Shown piece after piece: positions 43,590-54,761 of a DNA stretch of 64,000 nt. Under the pieces are notes generated by a model. It was not told where the DNA came from. It made no database searches and worked only from the letters and a program-made list of their open reading frames with translations. Location of the stretch: the NCBI GenBank assembly GCA_018806915.1, contig JAGKQI010000010.1, positions 62,001-126,000 on the forward strand. Direction: 5' to 3'. Within the stretch, counting starts at the first letter, position 1, and every line of letters starts with the position of its first letter. This DNA comes from Phytophthora colocasiae (taxonomy: Eukaryota; Oomycota; Peronosporomycetes; Peronosporales; Peronosporaceae). The position numbers and the translations under genes are program-made.

Positions 43590-44986
43590 ATCCATTTAAT
43601 TTAATTTTATCTCCGGTAATGCTACCGGTATACTAGTAGGATGGTAGAAAGAAGGCTACACTGTGGACGTACACTGTGGACGTGAAGGCAGTCAATAGCC
43701 AACTGCTGCAGTTTCATGTTAGGGTAGGTACATGGTGATTCATCAATGAGCGTCGTGAGTGGCCAAGAGCAGTTAGGGCCAGCAGAAGCGTCTCTTTCCC
43801 GATCTACCAAGAGAGAGAGCTTAGGGGTCTTGTGGGAAGGACAACCTATGTAGAGAGAGAAAGTAGTTGATTAACTTTTAGCGGATACTCGTAGACCTAT
43901 GCTACTACGTTCGTATCAATTCTAAATTCGCAGAATCCATATGCGTTGTCTTGGAAGGTTTGGAAGCATGTTCGGGCTCAAAACCTAAAGGACAACCTAT
44001 GTAGCTTTGTCAACAGCGTACTACGCTGAGCGTAGGACACCTATAGCGTCAGCGTGACTGTAGATACAGCGCAGACATCGGGACGAAGGCCGTATCAGCG
44101 ACGGTACTACTGTACAACTTGCGTCAACCAAACTGGTCGTGTAATCCTCTTGTGTATGCCTGTAAATCGGCTGAAAAGCTGCTGGCAAGAATAAGACAAA
44201 GCAACTGAAAACGGACTACCTTCCTGAGGCTGGAGGTTGCTTTGGTACGGTGGCAATTTGAGTCGCTACGGAGTGAGGCACGAACAAAGGGACAAAATGC
44301 TCACAAAATACGATAAACACCTCAAAATCCCTGATCAACACCATAAAGCCCAGCTCAGCACAATGGCAGAAACGAGGCTGGATGGTGGCGTGGCGCGAAA
44401 CGCAAGCGAAAAATTGTTTATCCCTAGCCCTCCCCCAACGGGTGGTTGATCGGTGACTCTCATTCAAGATTTCGTGGCGCGTTGCAGACTCGGCGGCCGG
44501 AGGCAGCAGCGCGCTCTCAAGGGCCGACGGCGGCGACGGCCTCGGTGGGATCGGGACGAGCGGCTCGGAGGCTGGCAGTGCTCGGACGGTTGGAAGCGTT
44601 GGAAGTGCTCGGACGGTTGGAAGCGCTCGGCGGCTGGCGGGGCTCGGAGGCTGGCAGGGCGTGGCTTGCAGGACATGAAGGGCTCAGTAGCCGAGAGACC
44701 TCAACGACCGGCACGTCTTCGTGGGCAGCTGTGCTTGGTACACGTGGTGTCACGGCAAGACTCGGTGTTGTACAAATGGTGCGTGTGTATGAATGCGTGA
44801 AGCTGTGTCTTGCATCATGAGCTAATACTTTGGGTTGTTATGGTTGTAGGTAACATGAAATAATGAATTATGTGAGCATTTTCATCTCGTTGGTGTTGTT
44901 TTATTCGACGATGCTGCTCCTACATGTCCTACGACGCACGAGCAATGCAGTTACAACTCGGTGGCGGCCATTGCAATTACTCTGAA
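43590..44986. other. Intergenic region
   Basis: No gene recognised. A 13-bp word TACACTGTGGACG is tandemly doubled near 43657-43682. AAGGACAACCTATGTAG occurs twice (about 43837 and 43989). A GC-rich minisatellite is listed separately. The 3' flank of the minus-strand MULE occupies the right end. Confidence 0.4.
44562..44658. repeat. GC-rich minisatellite
   Basis: Imperfect repeats built on GCTCGGACGGTTGGAAG and GCTCGGAGGCTGGCAG. The former occurs twice about 30 bp apart and the latter at both edges. It is open in all frames over some length, but the translation is low-complexity and not taken as coding. Confidence 0.75.
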
Positions 44987-46893
44987 TCACAGACGCTGAA
45001 GGGCATGACCGGCATTCTGGGGACGACCAGCCTTCTTGAGTCGCTTGCGGTTCACGAGCACCTCGCCGCCAGCTGCATCCACCACCATGCGCGACTGCTG
45101 GGCGAACAGCAGGTGGCAGCAATACCCCATCTTCAGGTAGTAGCGGCACGGGCAGAATGCAGTGCGCAGATCGACAGGCCACCCCGTGCGTGGTTGACCT
45201 TCAATCTCCATGCGAGCGTACTGCACCCCAAACTGAGCGGAAATTTCCATCTCTTCACGCGCGCGATTCAGCTCAGGAATGAACGCGACCGGGGAGGAGC
45301 AACTGCTCGGACGTGCACTAGCTCTGGGTCCGCATCCCCGAGAAGAAAGTCTATGCTGCTGCGCGTCACGACGTTCTCCTGCAGCAAATCGCGGCGTCGG
45401 AGGCCACTCGTACGCGTCCGTAGCGTCACAGGGCATGTCGGCTTCAGCGAGAAAATCGGCAGAGCCATGGATCGGTGGTTGCAGCAATCAAGTAGCTGCA
45501 CGAGCAGCAGCCCCATCTTGAGCTGCCGGTGGTGCGTGTAGTCGCGCTTTAGTGCCCGGTTGAACTGCTCAACGGGGTTGTTGGTGGTGGCGAACCCCGG
45601 TGGCGTATGGTAGCACTGCCACTTTGTAAAGTGCCCTTGCAACCATTGCGTCTTGACGTAGGCGCTGAAGGCCAACAAGTCTGGGTGCGCAGCCCACGTC
45701 TCCAGCATGGCCGTCTTTCGGTTCTCGTATTCAGTTTCACTGGCACAGAAGTGGAGATCGTAGACCCCTTTAAAGACTAACGCCGAGAGCTCTTGACTGA
45801 GGCATCGCGCCTTCTCACGTAGCTTAGCAACGACGTGGTAGAAACACATCAGATAGCTAAAGTCACAGTCGGCCCCGAATACTTCAGCAAACGCGTTGCG
45901 CTGGGCCTTATCAGCATCCCCAAGGACGTACTTAACGTTAATCTCAGCGCCATTCACACGCGCATACATACGTCGCAATGCGACGAGCGCTGCAACAAAA
46001 TGCCCTTCTTGCATCTGCGATGAGATGAATATAGCCACGAGATGGAAAGTTCGCGCAGCATCGGTGATGCCGCACACGAGGACCGGGTATCCGGCCGCAT
46101 TCAACTTAAACGTTGCATCCATGTGCAGCACAAAAGTACCAGAATCGCGGACGGCATTGCGGAGAAGTGCCTTGGTCGTCATGCCCACCAAGAACGGACG
46201 AGCGTCCGATCCATTTCCCACAATGGGCACTCCATCCTCGTCGTAGTCGTTAGTGAACGTGAAGGCGTCATGCTCGCCTTCACGTCCACTAAATGCGAGG
46301 CGACGGACAAACTCTTTTATCTCCCGGTGCTTATCGTTTCCCTCCAAGGCGGCTGCGGCGGTAGTAGTGCACGACATTTTGCACCGTTCGCAGCGATGGT
46401 AGCGTAGCAGGCCGGAGGTTAAACTTGCGCCCCAAAGCGTGCAGAATGCGCTGAGGCATGAGGTTCTCGCGCGCGAGCTCCTTGATGAAAACACGCTGCA
46501 GTGGTGTGAGACCGCGCTTTGAGGGGACTGGGCTCGCGAATGATGCTGACCGTGCTCGTAGATGTCAACCGTTTGGTTTTCTTGGCACACCAACACCTTT
46601 AGGCGCCAAGGGCACGGAAAGTAGGGGCAGCATCCTTGCAAATGTTGCAGGCGCATCGTAGCACCTTGTAGCGCATCGAGTGCGGAGCGCTGATGCTGCA
46701 AGAAGTGCACGACATGAGGTGGCTCTTGACAGTCTTCCATGTTTTCATGTCTTGCAGCAACAGTGCTGCATCCTCGAGCGAAAAGCTGCTGCAGAGCAGA
46801 CTCCAGGGCCGAGGGCTTGGCATCTTGGAAGTAGAGAGTGGTTGGCTTCGTTCGGAAGTGAGTGGCAGCGGATACTCGAGCAACCACTGCCAT
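44987..46893 (-). pseudogene. MULE-type transposase with SWIM finger (MULE A), frameshifted
   Basis: Minus strand, ATG at 46893-46891. An N-terminal zinc-binding part of WRKY-GCM1/FLYWCH kind (CPWRLKVLVC, YEHGQHHS) is followed by a MULE DDE transposase domain (LHMDATFKLN, YPVLVCGITD, YVLGDADKAQRNAF, CFYHVVAKLREK, CYHTPPGFATTNNPVEQ). Near 45450 the frame changes. The continuation carries a SWIM zinc finger (FCPCRYYLKMGYCCHLLFA, C-x-C-x7-C-x-H) that binds DNA or partners in many MULEs. The disrupted frame suggests an inactive copy. It is oriented head-to-head with MULE B. Confidence 0.8.
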
Positions 46894-46989
46894 CGATCGA
46901 TCCCTTGACTAGAATTTTGATTGGACAAAAGTAACTAAAGAGAGATCACGGATAGGCTAATATTGCGCAGGGGGTATTTGCTCAACGTT

Positions 46990-49925
46990 CCTTTGTGGTT
47001 CCCCACAAATCCGTGTGGTCACTTAGACATTCCTTGTGTTCGAGTGACAGTCGAAAACACTTTACTACAGGCTTTCATCACTGAAACATAGGTCTCCATC
47101 ACTGAAGGGATAGGTCGGTCGAAAGTACTGAATAGATAGGCTTGAGGCACTGAAGTATACCAACGGGCAATTTTTAACTGCATGAAGTGGAAGCCGTTGA
47201 AGAAGGAGAAGGCGGCTATTCGTGTTGTTCGAGGAGCTGTTACTTTTGTTTGGATCACTTTATTGTTGTAAGCACCACGCGCTACAGGAAACCAAAGCCT
47301 GTGGTAGTCGGTAATATCATGGAGGACATGGTCAGCTCAAGTAGCCACGCCAGTTCGGACGATAGCTTGAGCAGCTCAGGAAAAAGCTCAAGCAACTCGG
47401 AGGTACTGCATCCCCCATGCATTGATGAAAACTGTGGCTAACAATATGTAATGTAGTCAAGCGGAAGTACTGTCTCGACGAATAAACCTTTGAGAAGCCG
47501 GCCTGTCTGGCGGCTCATTTGGGACTCAAGTGAATTTACTGGTAAAATGTTAGAAGAATTTATGGAGACATTACCAAGTCGAGCTACAAGAAAACGACTG
47601 TTACCCATGTACAATGAACCACACGTCTCGTGGTGAAGACATCGAACCTCAAGAACGCCACCGGATGCGAACAATTCTGACGAAATGTACCTCTGCCCGC
47701 TGTTCTCTTGTAGACACTGCTTGTGGATGCCGCTACAAGATCAATACGTGTGACTTAACTGGTCTTGTGTTCGTATTCCAAGACGGACAACATGCTATGT
47801 TGGATGAAAGCGAAAGCTCACCGCGGGTGCCAAAATTGACAGCAGCGATGAAAACATTTATACAGAATGAAATTAACATGCATTCTGGTGTAACCCCTCA
47901 CGTCGTGTTTACCAGATTGTGTTCCGTACTGGACGGGTCACCGCCTCTGGAGACACAAGTTCAAGGGTATATGAAGCGTTGGCGTGCAAAACATCGAGAT
48001 GACTCAATGCAACCGGTTATAGAGATCTGTGCACAATCAATGTTCGAGCTCAAACGAGATCCTGCCCAAGACAGAGATGGCTTACTAGTGTTTTGAGACT
48101 CTTTTTGGGAAAATGGTACTCTCGTTCCAAACCTTGGAGATGCGTCAGACGAGTTACCTTTCAGAATGGGCCTCACATGCTATTCATTGCTGGAAGCTTA
48201 TGCTAATGTACAGCAAGACCCACGTTGCACCTCTCTACTTCATGTGGATAGTACGCACAACTTGGTTCGACAACGCTATAGCGTATTTATCATTGGGTAC
48301 TCGGACTGCTGCGGTCACTACTTCCCCCTGGTGTATTACTGTGCTTCCCAACGGAGGTCTGAGGACGTTGCTTGGTGCCTATCATATTTAAAACGGGTGA
48401 TGCTCCAGCTATTCGGAATTCGTTTTTCTCCACAATATATGATGACGGATGCTGACAATGGTCAGTACAATGCATGCACCAGAGAGTTACCTACCACCAA
48501 TATTCTAATGTGCTGGTTTCACGTTTGCCAGAATGTGTGGAAAAAGGTTCGGAAACTACCTAAGCAGCAGCGTGACCGAATATTTAGTGATCTGAACGAC
48601 CTGCATTTCTGCAGAACTGAGAACGAGTTTAACCTGAAGAAAGTGGGTATCATCCAGGAATGGAAGGCTCAAGCGAGAACCTGCCCTCGATTCCAAGCTG
48701 TCACTGGAAAGATACGCCGCCAGTGGTTCGACAATCCTCGCTTCTCGAAATGGCAGGCATTTCACACTCCTCCAGGTTACGCAACAACCAATAATCCAGT
48801 GGAGCAGTATCACCGGACAGTTAAACTGGTGAATAGTACAGCTCGTGCTACACCAATTGAAATGATACAGCTATTGGATCAATCGCGCCTCGGGTTTTTA
48901 GCGAAGAATGTGACGTTTTCGAGTACAACGCAGGCATCAAAGCGTCTAAAGGCACACTACAACAAACTGAAGAAACGAGGTGATCTGTGTGCTACTGCTC
49001 TACTTCCCGTTGGAGATCTACGGAGTCAACTCGTGCTAGTGAAGCAAGTAATTCCACATACAAGACCTTCCGCTGCTGAGGCGTCCACAGTATTGGGCGT
49101 AACCCCGAACACAGTTGCAACTTCAAAAAGAACCAACGCGACGAAGAAGAACAAGAAACATGATTTTCACGCTGATGACGTCAACCAGCCAATTAAGTCT
49201 TCCCACACGCTTCGTATGCAGTGGGACGGAATGCCGGAGGACGGGTGGGTAGTTGATGCGACGACCAGAGCATGCCAGTGTCGCTTTCACAGCAAGTACA
49301 ATTTATGCCCACATATTATCGAAGCTACCATGTTGGTAGGTCTTCCATGTCCAGGGTTTAAGCCTCCAGTTCGCAGGTTTCATTCACGCGACAAGCGTCA
49401 AAGAAGTTCGGCTGTCCGACCTTCTTCAGCAACCACTTATCGTCATATACCAAATCTAAGTTTCGCTGCTGTACCTGCATCCATTCGCTGTCCAGCGGTT
49501 CCAGACGTTGAGGAAGTTCATGTACAACCTATGCGAGCATCAGCGTCGCATTCTACACGAACAGAACGTCCAAGCTCAGCACCAAGTCGTACTCTGTATC
49601 GCGATGTACCTGTTCTAGACAATTCGCACGCGCCGTCTACAACTTCGCTCAATTTGACACTTCGCGAGTCATGTGAGCATACCAAACGCCGTAGATTTAA
49701 CGACGTGTATGCCATTGATAATGCATAATACATCAACACGCCTGCATTCGTTGATTTTAGGCTTTCAGTGCTTAAGATCCCTCCTACAGTGTTTTGAGAT
49801 TGTTCCTTCAGTGGAAACGGCCAACCTATCCCTCAGTGTTGAAGTCTGGATTTACAGTGTTTTAGGCCAGATCGTACAGTGTTGCAGACTGCCCTCCTTG
49901 TGTTCGCCTTTTGTAATGTTGTAGC
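46990..49925 (+). mobile_element. MULE B with degenerate terminal inverted repeats
   Basis: The ends about 46990-47165 and 49745-49925 are imperfect inverted repeats, best recognised by the shared GGGATAGGTYGG word (about 47107 on plus, 49820-49832 on minus) and by several CACTGA words spaced along each end. Such long degenerate ends with subterminal repeats are usual for Mutator-like elements. The transposase gene lies between them. Exact termini and the 8-11 bp target duplication could not be fixed by eye. Confidence 0.55.
47614..49728 (+). pseudogene. MULE transposase with SWIM finger (MULE B), single internal stop
   Basis: ATG at 47614. The frame runs to 49728 with just one interruption, TGA at 48094-48096, after which the same frame continues at once (DSFWENGTLVPNLG). 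The N-terminal Cys/aromatic segment (CSLVDTACGCRYKI) resembles a WRKY-GCM1-like finger. The MULE core has LLHVDSTHNLV, YFPLVYYCAS, MMTDADNGQYNA, CWFHVCQNVWKK and FHTPPGYATTNNPVEQY. A SWIM finger follows (CQCRFHSKYNLCPHIIEA), then a basic Ser-rich tail. About 705 codons in all. Similar to MULE A in architecture but divergent in sequence. One nonsense change away from intact; the stop could be real or a sequencing error. Confidence 0.85.
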
Positions 49926-50215
49926 TAAACTGCACCGCTTTGTGTTTGTCATGTGTCATGGTGTTTTTCAGGGATTTGATGTGGTCTTAAGATCTTGTCC
50001 AAAATGCTCCACGAGTTCACCCCGTCTATGTGCTACATGAGCGTCATCTCAATCCGTTTTATGTTCAAATTGTTGATGTTCCCTTTATATATTGATGCAA
50101 ACCCACATCGTTTTATAAAGGGTATTCGCCGGACATTGGATAACCTGTTACCCTGTTGGCCCTCACTTCTCGACAAGCACCGCATCCCCCTGAGTCTACT
50201 TCCTTCCTCGTATTA

Positions 50216-51280
50216 ATGGACGAATTAAGCCGCAGCTTCGAACGCAACATCGGTTCCGGTAGGCTGCCATCCCTGACCCCACCGACAAAAGACGGACAGC
50301 GAGATGGCACATCGCCCAGACGCTTCGCCTCCATCTTCACGCGGAATCGAGACCTTACAAACACACCAGCTGAGCTTCTATCTGTACTAGTCCCGCTCAC
50401 CAAATTCATTGAAGATTCCAAGACTTCAAAATCTCCTGCAAGTGCGAATGCTGCGCAGCAGACGATAAGTCCATCCAAAACGAAACCCAAACGGAAGAAA
50501 CGGATCCGACTGAAGACTGAGCGACGAAGGGAGCAGTGCAGGAACAATCAAGCACGGTACCGCGATAGACAGCGAGGGTTCGTCCGCGAGCTTGAAGAAC
50601 GTGTTCGCGATCTCCACGAGGAGATCCAGGAGCTCACGAAAGAGCGACACACGCTGTGCTACGGCATCCAAACCAAGAACAACCTCTGGAATGTTGTGGT
50701 TGAATACTTCCGTCTGTTCCGCTATGGATTCCTCGCGCCAATATATGGACCAGGGTCTGTCGATAGGGAAAACCTAAAAGACCAGGAGTATTTCCTGAGG
50801 GCAGCGATGGCTGAAGACGTGGCACTAGGCGAGCTGTCCGGAGTCGATGCTCTAATTGATCAGTGGCAACGGTACTCCTCATACTTTGGGAAGCTTCACT
50901 TGCACCTGAACAAGATGGAACAGCAGCCTCAAGGGTCAATGAAGGCGGACGCTACTCTAAGTTTTACCATCACAGAAGCGACGTTGCGCTACGTGTTTCC
51001 ACACCTTCTGGACGGTGAAACTGTCCACGAAGACGAGCAAGATGCTGGTTCGGCCGCTTATGTATCGCCGCGCGCTCGACTTGTCGGACAGCGTCTTCAC
51101 TGCCCATGTTCCGTTCGTTTCTCATGGGACGACGCAGTTGGACGAGTGACTCAACTTGAAGCCACGGTGGATTTACTCTCGCCATTGTTTCGCGAGTTAG
51201 GCGACCTGGAACTGGTTAGTGTTGTGCTGGAGAAGGCTCTGATCACACCTGATTATTTGATCGGCACAATACAGCGGTAA
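50216..51280 (+). CDS. bZIP transcription factor with Cys in the basic region (bZIP2)
   Basis: First ATG at 50216; 354 residues. The basic region reads KKRIRLKTERRREQCRNNQA, with Cys at the invariant Asn position, followed by a zipper (FVRELEERVRDLHEEIQEL). The conserved C-terminal domain follows (WNVVVEYFRLFRYGF, AMAEDVALGELSGVDALI, FTITEATLRYVFPHL, LVGQRLHCPCSVRFSWD, LEKALITPDYLI). It is tail-to-tail with bZIP3, the stop codons 42 bp apart, suggesting overlapping 3' UTRs. Nuclear DNA-binding regulator by family. Confidence 0.88.
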   Translation: MDELSRSFERNIGSGRLPSLTPPTKDGQRDGTSPRRFASIFTRNRDLTNTPAELLSVLVPLTKFIEDSKTSKSPASANAAQQTISPSKTKPKRKKRIRLKTERRREQCRNNQARYRDRQRGFVRELEERVRDLHEEIQELTKERHTLCYGIQTKNNLWNVVVEYFRLFRYGFLAPIYGPGSVDRENLKDQEYFLRAAMAEDVALGELSGVDALIDQWQRYSSYFGKLHLHLNKMEQQPQGSMKADATLSFTITEATLRYVFPHLLDGETVHEDEQDAGSAAYVSPRARLVGQRLHCPCSVRFSWDDAVGRVTQLEATVDLLSPLFRELGDLELVSVVLEKALITPDYLIGTIQR

Positions 51281-51322
51281 AACGTGAAATAAACACAACA
51301 TTCATGTTGATATCGATCCTAA

Positions 51323-52327
51323 TTAAAGCAGTTTTCCTTCTGGAGTGATCAACGCTTCGTCAAAAACACGAGCAGCATCCGCGATACCTCCTACTAGACG
51401 AAGTATCGGTGTCAGTAGGTTCGTAGTGGTCTGTAGACTTGTGACGCGACCAGAGGAAGCGTCCCAAACAAAGCGGATTAAACCGTCCATTTCAATTCGC
51501 TGGTCGAGTAGTCGATAGGCAAGTGGGGACCACTTGTCATCGTCAGATTCACTGACAAGCAGGTGGAGATACAAGGTGCGTAGAGTGTTCTCCGTGATGG
51601 TTATGCCAGTCTTCATAGAGGCTACGATCGAGTTCCCAGGACCTTTTTCCAAACGCTCAAGTTGCAATTGGACGTCGCCGTGGTAGAGTGAAAAGAGTCT
51701 CCAGTTCTCCAGGTGCGCATCAACTCCAGACACGCCGTCATGCATGACATCTATCGACATCGTCGCTTGTAAGAATTCGAGCTGTACGTGAGACTGGCGC
51801 GTTATTTCACTGTCTGAAAAGACAACTGGTGCGATGTAGCCGTGTCGAAAGAGGCGGAAATACTCGGCCGCGATGTTCCACACAGTCTCCTTCGTCGGGA
51901 CGCCGAACGAGGTCACTTGTCGCCGCTTCTCTAGCTGATGAATCTCCTCTCGAAGCTGCTCAACTTCCGTCTCGAGATCGGTCAAGTACTTCTGCTGCTT
52001 CTTTCTGTAGCGAGCCTGGTTCGTACGGCACCGTTCTCGATGGATGTCTCTCTTTAAGATGATCTCCTTGATCAGCTTGCCGTACTTTGTATATTCTTCG
52101 AGATAGCAGCCAGTGCTGTAGCTGAATGGAGTGTGTGTAGCAACCGGTTCCGCTGCCGCGAAGACCCAGCGCTTGGCATTAGCCACGTGTCTGCTTCGTT
52201 GTCCCGGTACATCACCATCATGAAAGCTGCCTTGATCGTCAAAGGGTCCAGAGCGCTGCGCCACAGTGCTGATGGCCTCATCACTGAAGCAGTAGCTGTT
52301 AGGAGGCTCGAGTGAGTCTGAGGCCAT
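51323..52327 (-). CDS. bZIP transcription factor with Cys in the basic region (bZIP3)
   Basis: Minus strand, ATG at 52327-52325; 334 residues. The basic region DIHRERCRTNQARYRKKQQK again has Cys for Asn; the zipper follows (LTDLETEVEQLREEIHQLEK). The shared C-terminal domain is more divergent than in the others (WNIAAEYFRLFRHGY, TLRTLYLHLLVSE, RFVWDASSGRVTSLQTTTN) and lacks the PCS-x2-F motif. The N terminus has no clear motif. Convergent with bZIP2. Confidence 0.85.
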   Translation of the reverse strand: MASDSLEPPNSYCFSDEAISTVAQRSGPFDDQGSFHDGDVPGQRSRHVANAKRWVFAAAEPVATHTPFSYSTGCYLEEYTKYGKLIKEIILKRDIHRERCRTNQARYRKKQQKYLTDLETEVEQLREEIHQLEKRRQVTSFGVPTKETVWNIAAEYFRLFRHGYIAPVVFSDSEITRQSHVQLEFLQATMSIDVMHDGVSGVDAHLENWRLFSLYHGDVQLQLERLEKGPGNSIVASMKTGITITENTLRTLYLHLLVSESDDDKWSPLAYRLLDQRIEMDGLIRFVWDASSGRVTSLQTTTNLLTPILRLVGGIADAARVFDEALITPEGKLL

Positions 52328-52671
52328 CGCGGTATTTGCTTGAGTTGTTTTGCCGATGCAAGTTCTGGAATGGTCATGATCAACTCACCTCGGATGTGAT
52401 CTGAAGTCAGCGAGCTGCCTGTATTACGTGGTTATGAAAGCCACAAGATTACAGCAAAGCGTAAATCCAAAAGCCAAGTGATTATGTTTGCAGTCAGGCT
52501 TACTAACTGTCGATGACGGGACATCGTCCCGTGAACCCGGTAGCCGTAGCACAGTATACTATGGGCACCGGCAGTCACTCCAAGTAGTTATTTGGCGAAC
52601 ACTAATCTTCAGATGCCAACCTGTTGTCCAGTACGAAAACTCCAATTCCAAGCCCCAAGCTCAACTCCAAG

Positions 52672-53091
52672 GATTTAGCGTACATTTTGCTGGTGGCTGC
52701 GGTTGTACTCCTGTCCTCCCGCAACGCGCAGGCAATGGGAACCGAAGTCGAGTGTCGGCTGTTGCGATCGCACAAGAACATTGACAGTGAAGAAGAGCGC
52801 ACACTTGATTCATCTGTGGTCAAGAAGCTGCTCGAAAGGAAGGAAGGAAGGAAAATTATTTGATTAACTAGATATGTGGACAACTCTTTGGACTAACTTG
52901 CAACGATCTCAAGCTAATTCAATAGCTGTAGATACACTGTTCTACCTCGACTGATAAAGCTGCTCGAAATGTTCAACTCTGTCGATGAAGCGGTCGAGTT
53001 CATGAAGAGCCAACGCCTCGAGTTCGATGCTATCGCGTATTTTGTCGCGAAGTACCGAGAACATATTGCGAGAAATGGTGGTCGACCCTAG
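52672..53091 (+). pseudogene. Broken RxLR-dEER effector paralogue
   Basis: Aligns with the intact gene at 53935. The position of the paralogue's ATG reads GATTT, so the start codon is lost. The signal-peptide remnant (AYILLVAAVVLL), the RLLR motif and SEEER survive. After the KLLE codons at about 52825 the reading departs from the paralogue and meets a stop at 52861. The C-terminal part resumes at 52957 (VDEAVEFMKSQ, AYFVAKYREH) and ends at 53091. A 13-bp direct repeat (52825-52837 and 52957-52969) brackets the foreign middle segment, consistent with an insertion or filler repair that replaced the Trp-containing portion. Confidence 0.85.
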
Positions 53092-53283
53092 TAAGTACTG
53101 GAACCGAGGGCTCCTGTTCCCTCGTGGTCCACTGGTCAACGTAAAACAAAGCTATGCACTTGGCGTAAAAGTTCGAATCCAAATGATCAATATCCCGTTC
53201 AAACAATTCACAATCACAATCAAACCTTCAGAATTCAATAGCAAAGTGGAGTTGGTCTCTCGTGCTTCGCTAAATGGTGTACC

Positions 53284-53520
53284 CGAGGCGTTAAGCAGGG
53301 AGACCCATTATCTCCATATCTATTTGCACTCTCGTTAGAACCCCTCGGGAATCTGTTGAAATCACACAGGAGTCTGGGAGTTCCGATAGATTCCTCACTG
53401 ACCATTCCATTGGCGTTTTTTGCAGAAGACCAATTGCAGCTAGTGAACTACTACTGTAAAGGATCTGGTGCTCAGCTAAACCATTCTAAAAGAGTGATGA
53501 TGAGATACGATCGGCTCCAA
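53284..53520 (+). pseudogene. LINE reverse transcriptase fragment
   Basis: A short frame reads RGVKQGDPLSPYLFALSLEP, the G-x-(R/K)QGDPLSP box of non-LTR retrotransposon RTs. It continues to the position of the catalytic FADD, here degenerate as FFAEDQ, and a GSGAQLN-x-SK segment. There are no other domains. It is an isolated dead fragment between the two effector copies. Confidence 0.8.
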
Positions 53521-53934
53521 AACTACTCACTATCACCGGATGAAACAGTGCGATGATTAACTTGTTTTAAATCTGCCGGGCCTCTCGCTGTTGCTGCTGC
53601 CCAGATTGGTCGTGATACGACATACGACACGATGGTAGCCCTGTTGGCTTCGCTGCTATCTTGCTTTTAGCTAAAACCTGTAATATCGTCGGAAAGCCTA
53701 TCAGACAGATGTAAAACCAAGCCGTTGTTTAGATTTAGTTTTAGATCCAGACTTGCTAAAATTTGTCGATGACGGAAAATAGTTCCGTGAACATATCGAG
53801 GCAAGCGATGACGCTACCTAGCACCGTATTCCACGCGCAGCCCTGACCAGCCGCTAGCGACTATCGAACGACTACCTCTAGTCGCCAATCTGCCGTCCAG
53901 TACCAACGTTCCAACTCCAAGCTCCATTCCAAGA

Positions 53935-54288
53935 ATGCGTTTCGCGTACATTTTATTGATGACCGCGGTCGCCCTCCTGTCTTTCCACAGCGCTCAGGCA
54001 ACGGGAACCGAAGTTGAGAGTCGGCTATTGCGATCGCACAAGAACACGGAGAGTGAAGAACGTGGACTTGATTCTTCTATTGTCAATAAACTGGACGACA
54101 TGTGGAGGAAAATGTACCATTCCAAAGCGGCGAGGGACAACATTTTTGCGTCGTGGTACACAGGCTGGCAGTCTGTTGATGACGCGGTCGAGTTCATGCA
54201 GAGTCAGAAACTGGGATTCGAGGCTACCGCGTATTTTGTCGCGAAGTACCGGAAGTATATCGCAAAGAACGGTGGCCCACCCTACTGA
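53935..54288 (+). CDS. RxLR-dEER effector candidate
   Basis: ATG at 53935, 117 residues, no intron. Residues 1-22 (MRFAYILLMTAVALLSFHSAQA) form a signal peptide by composition. RLLR follows at about residues 30-33 and SEER about ten residues later, the layout of oomycete effectors that are secreted and then act inside plant cells. The C-terminal 65 residues (DMWRKMYHSKAARD, VDDAVEFMQSQKL) contain Trp and Tyr in a W-motif-like arrangement. Host target unknown. A broken tandem copy lies 1.2 kb upstream and the two share 5' flanking sequence (GTCGATGACGG near 52509 and 53766), so they arose by local duplication. Confidence 0.85.
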   Translation: MRFAYILLMTAVALLSFHSAQATGTEVESRLLRSHKNTESEERGLDSSIVNKLDDMWRKMYHSKAARDNIFASWYTGWQSVDDAVEFMQSQKLGFEATAYFVAKYRKYIAKNGGPPY

Positions 54289-54761
54289 GGTATTTTGGCA
54301 ATCGCAAGGCATCTAAAAAAAATGAAATGGACGATTTTTGGCTGGCTTTCTACAGGAGAGATCCAACATTTTGTCGTTTGTTGCAAAAATGTTAACGCGT
54401 TGTGCAAGCTTTAGCTCCAAGCTGATTTGTCTAGACTGCACAGTGCTCGACCTTATACTGTATCATTGTTGCGGAATTTCAAGCAACACAGCATGATAGC
54501 CGCACGGCAATAACTACCATGTGCGTTGCCAACATCATGTGGTATATGCAAATCACTCTGGAGATTAACTCCACCCCAGAGGCATCAACAACAGCAAGTA
54601 CCGGTACTGTAAACACTGGGGTCCAGTCAGACGCGTAACCCAAGGACAAGAGGCTCGCTGGCCATTGTGTCGCAAGTGATCAAGTCTCTCGATGCACGTG
54701 ACTCTCATTCTTCAATTCGCCACCAGAAACTCCCAAGCGATCAAACACCAAGTCAGCACAG
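54289..54761. other. Intergenic, RxLR to bZIP4
   Basis: No gene. Presumed 3' flank of the effector and promoter of bZIP4. No repeat or known element recognised. Confidence 0.4.

Noticed and set aside
44446..44820. Overlapping open frames across the GC-rich minisatellite
   Set aside because: Low-complexity translation in every frame; an effect of the repeat.
53090..53185. Possible tRNA or tRNA-derived SINE (GTTCGAATCC box-B-like word at 53171-53180)
   Set aside because: No cloverleaf could be folded by eye and the box A spacing is poor; a chance match is likely.
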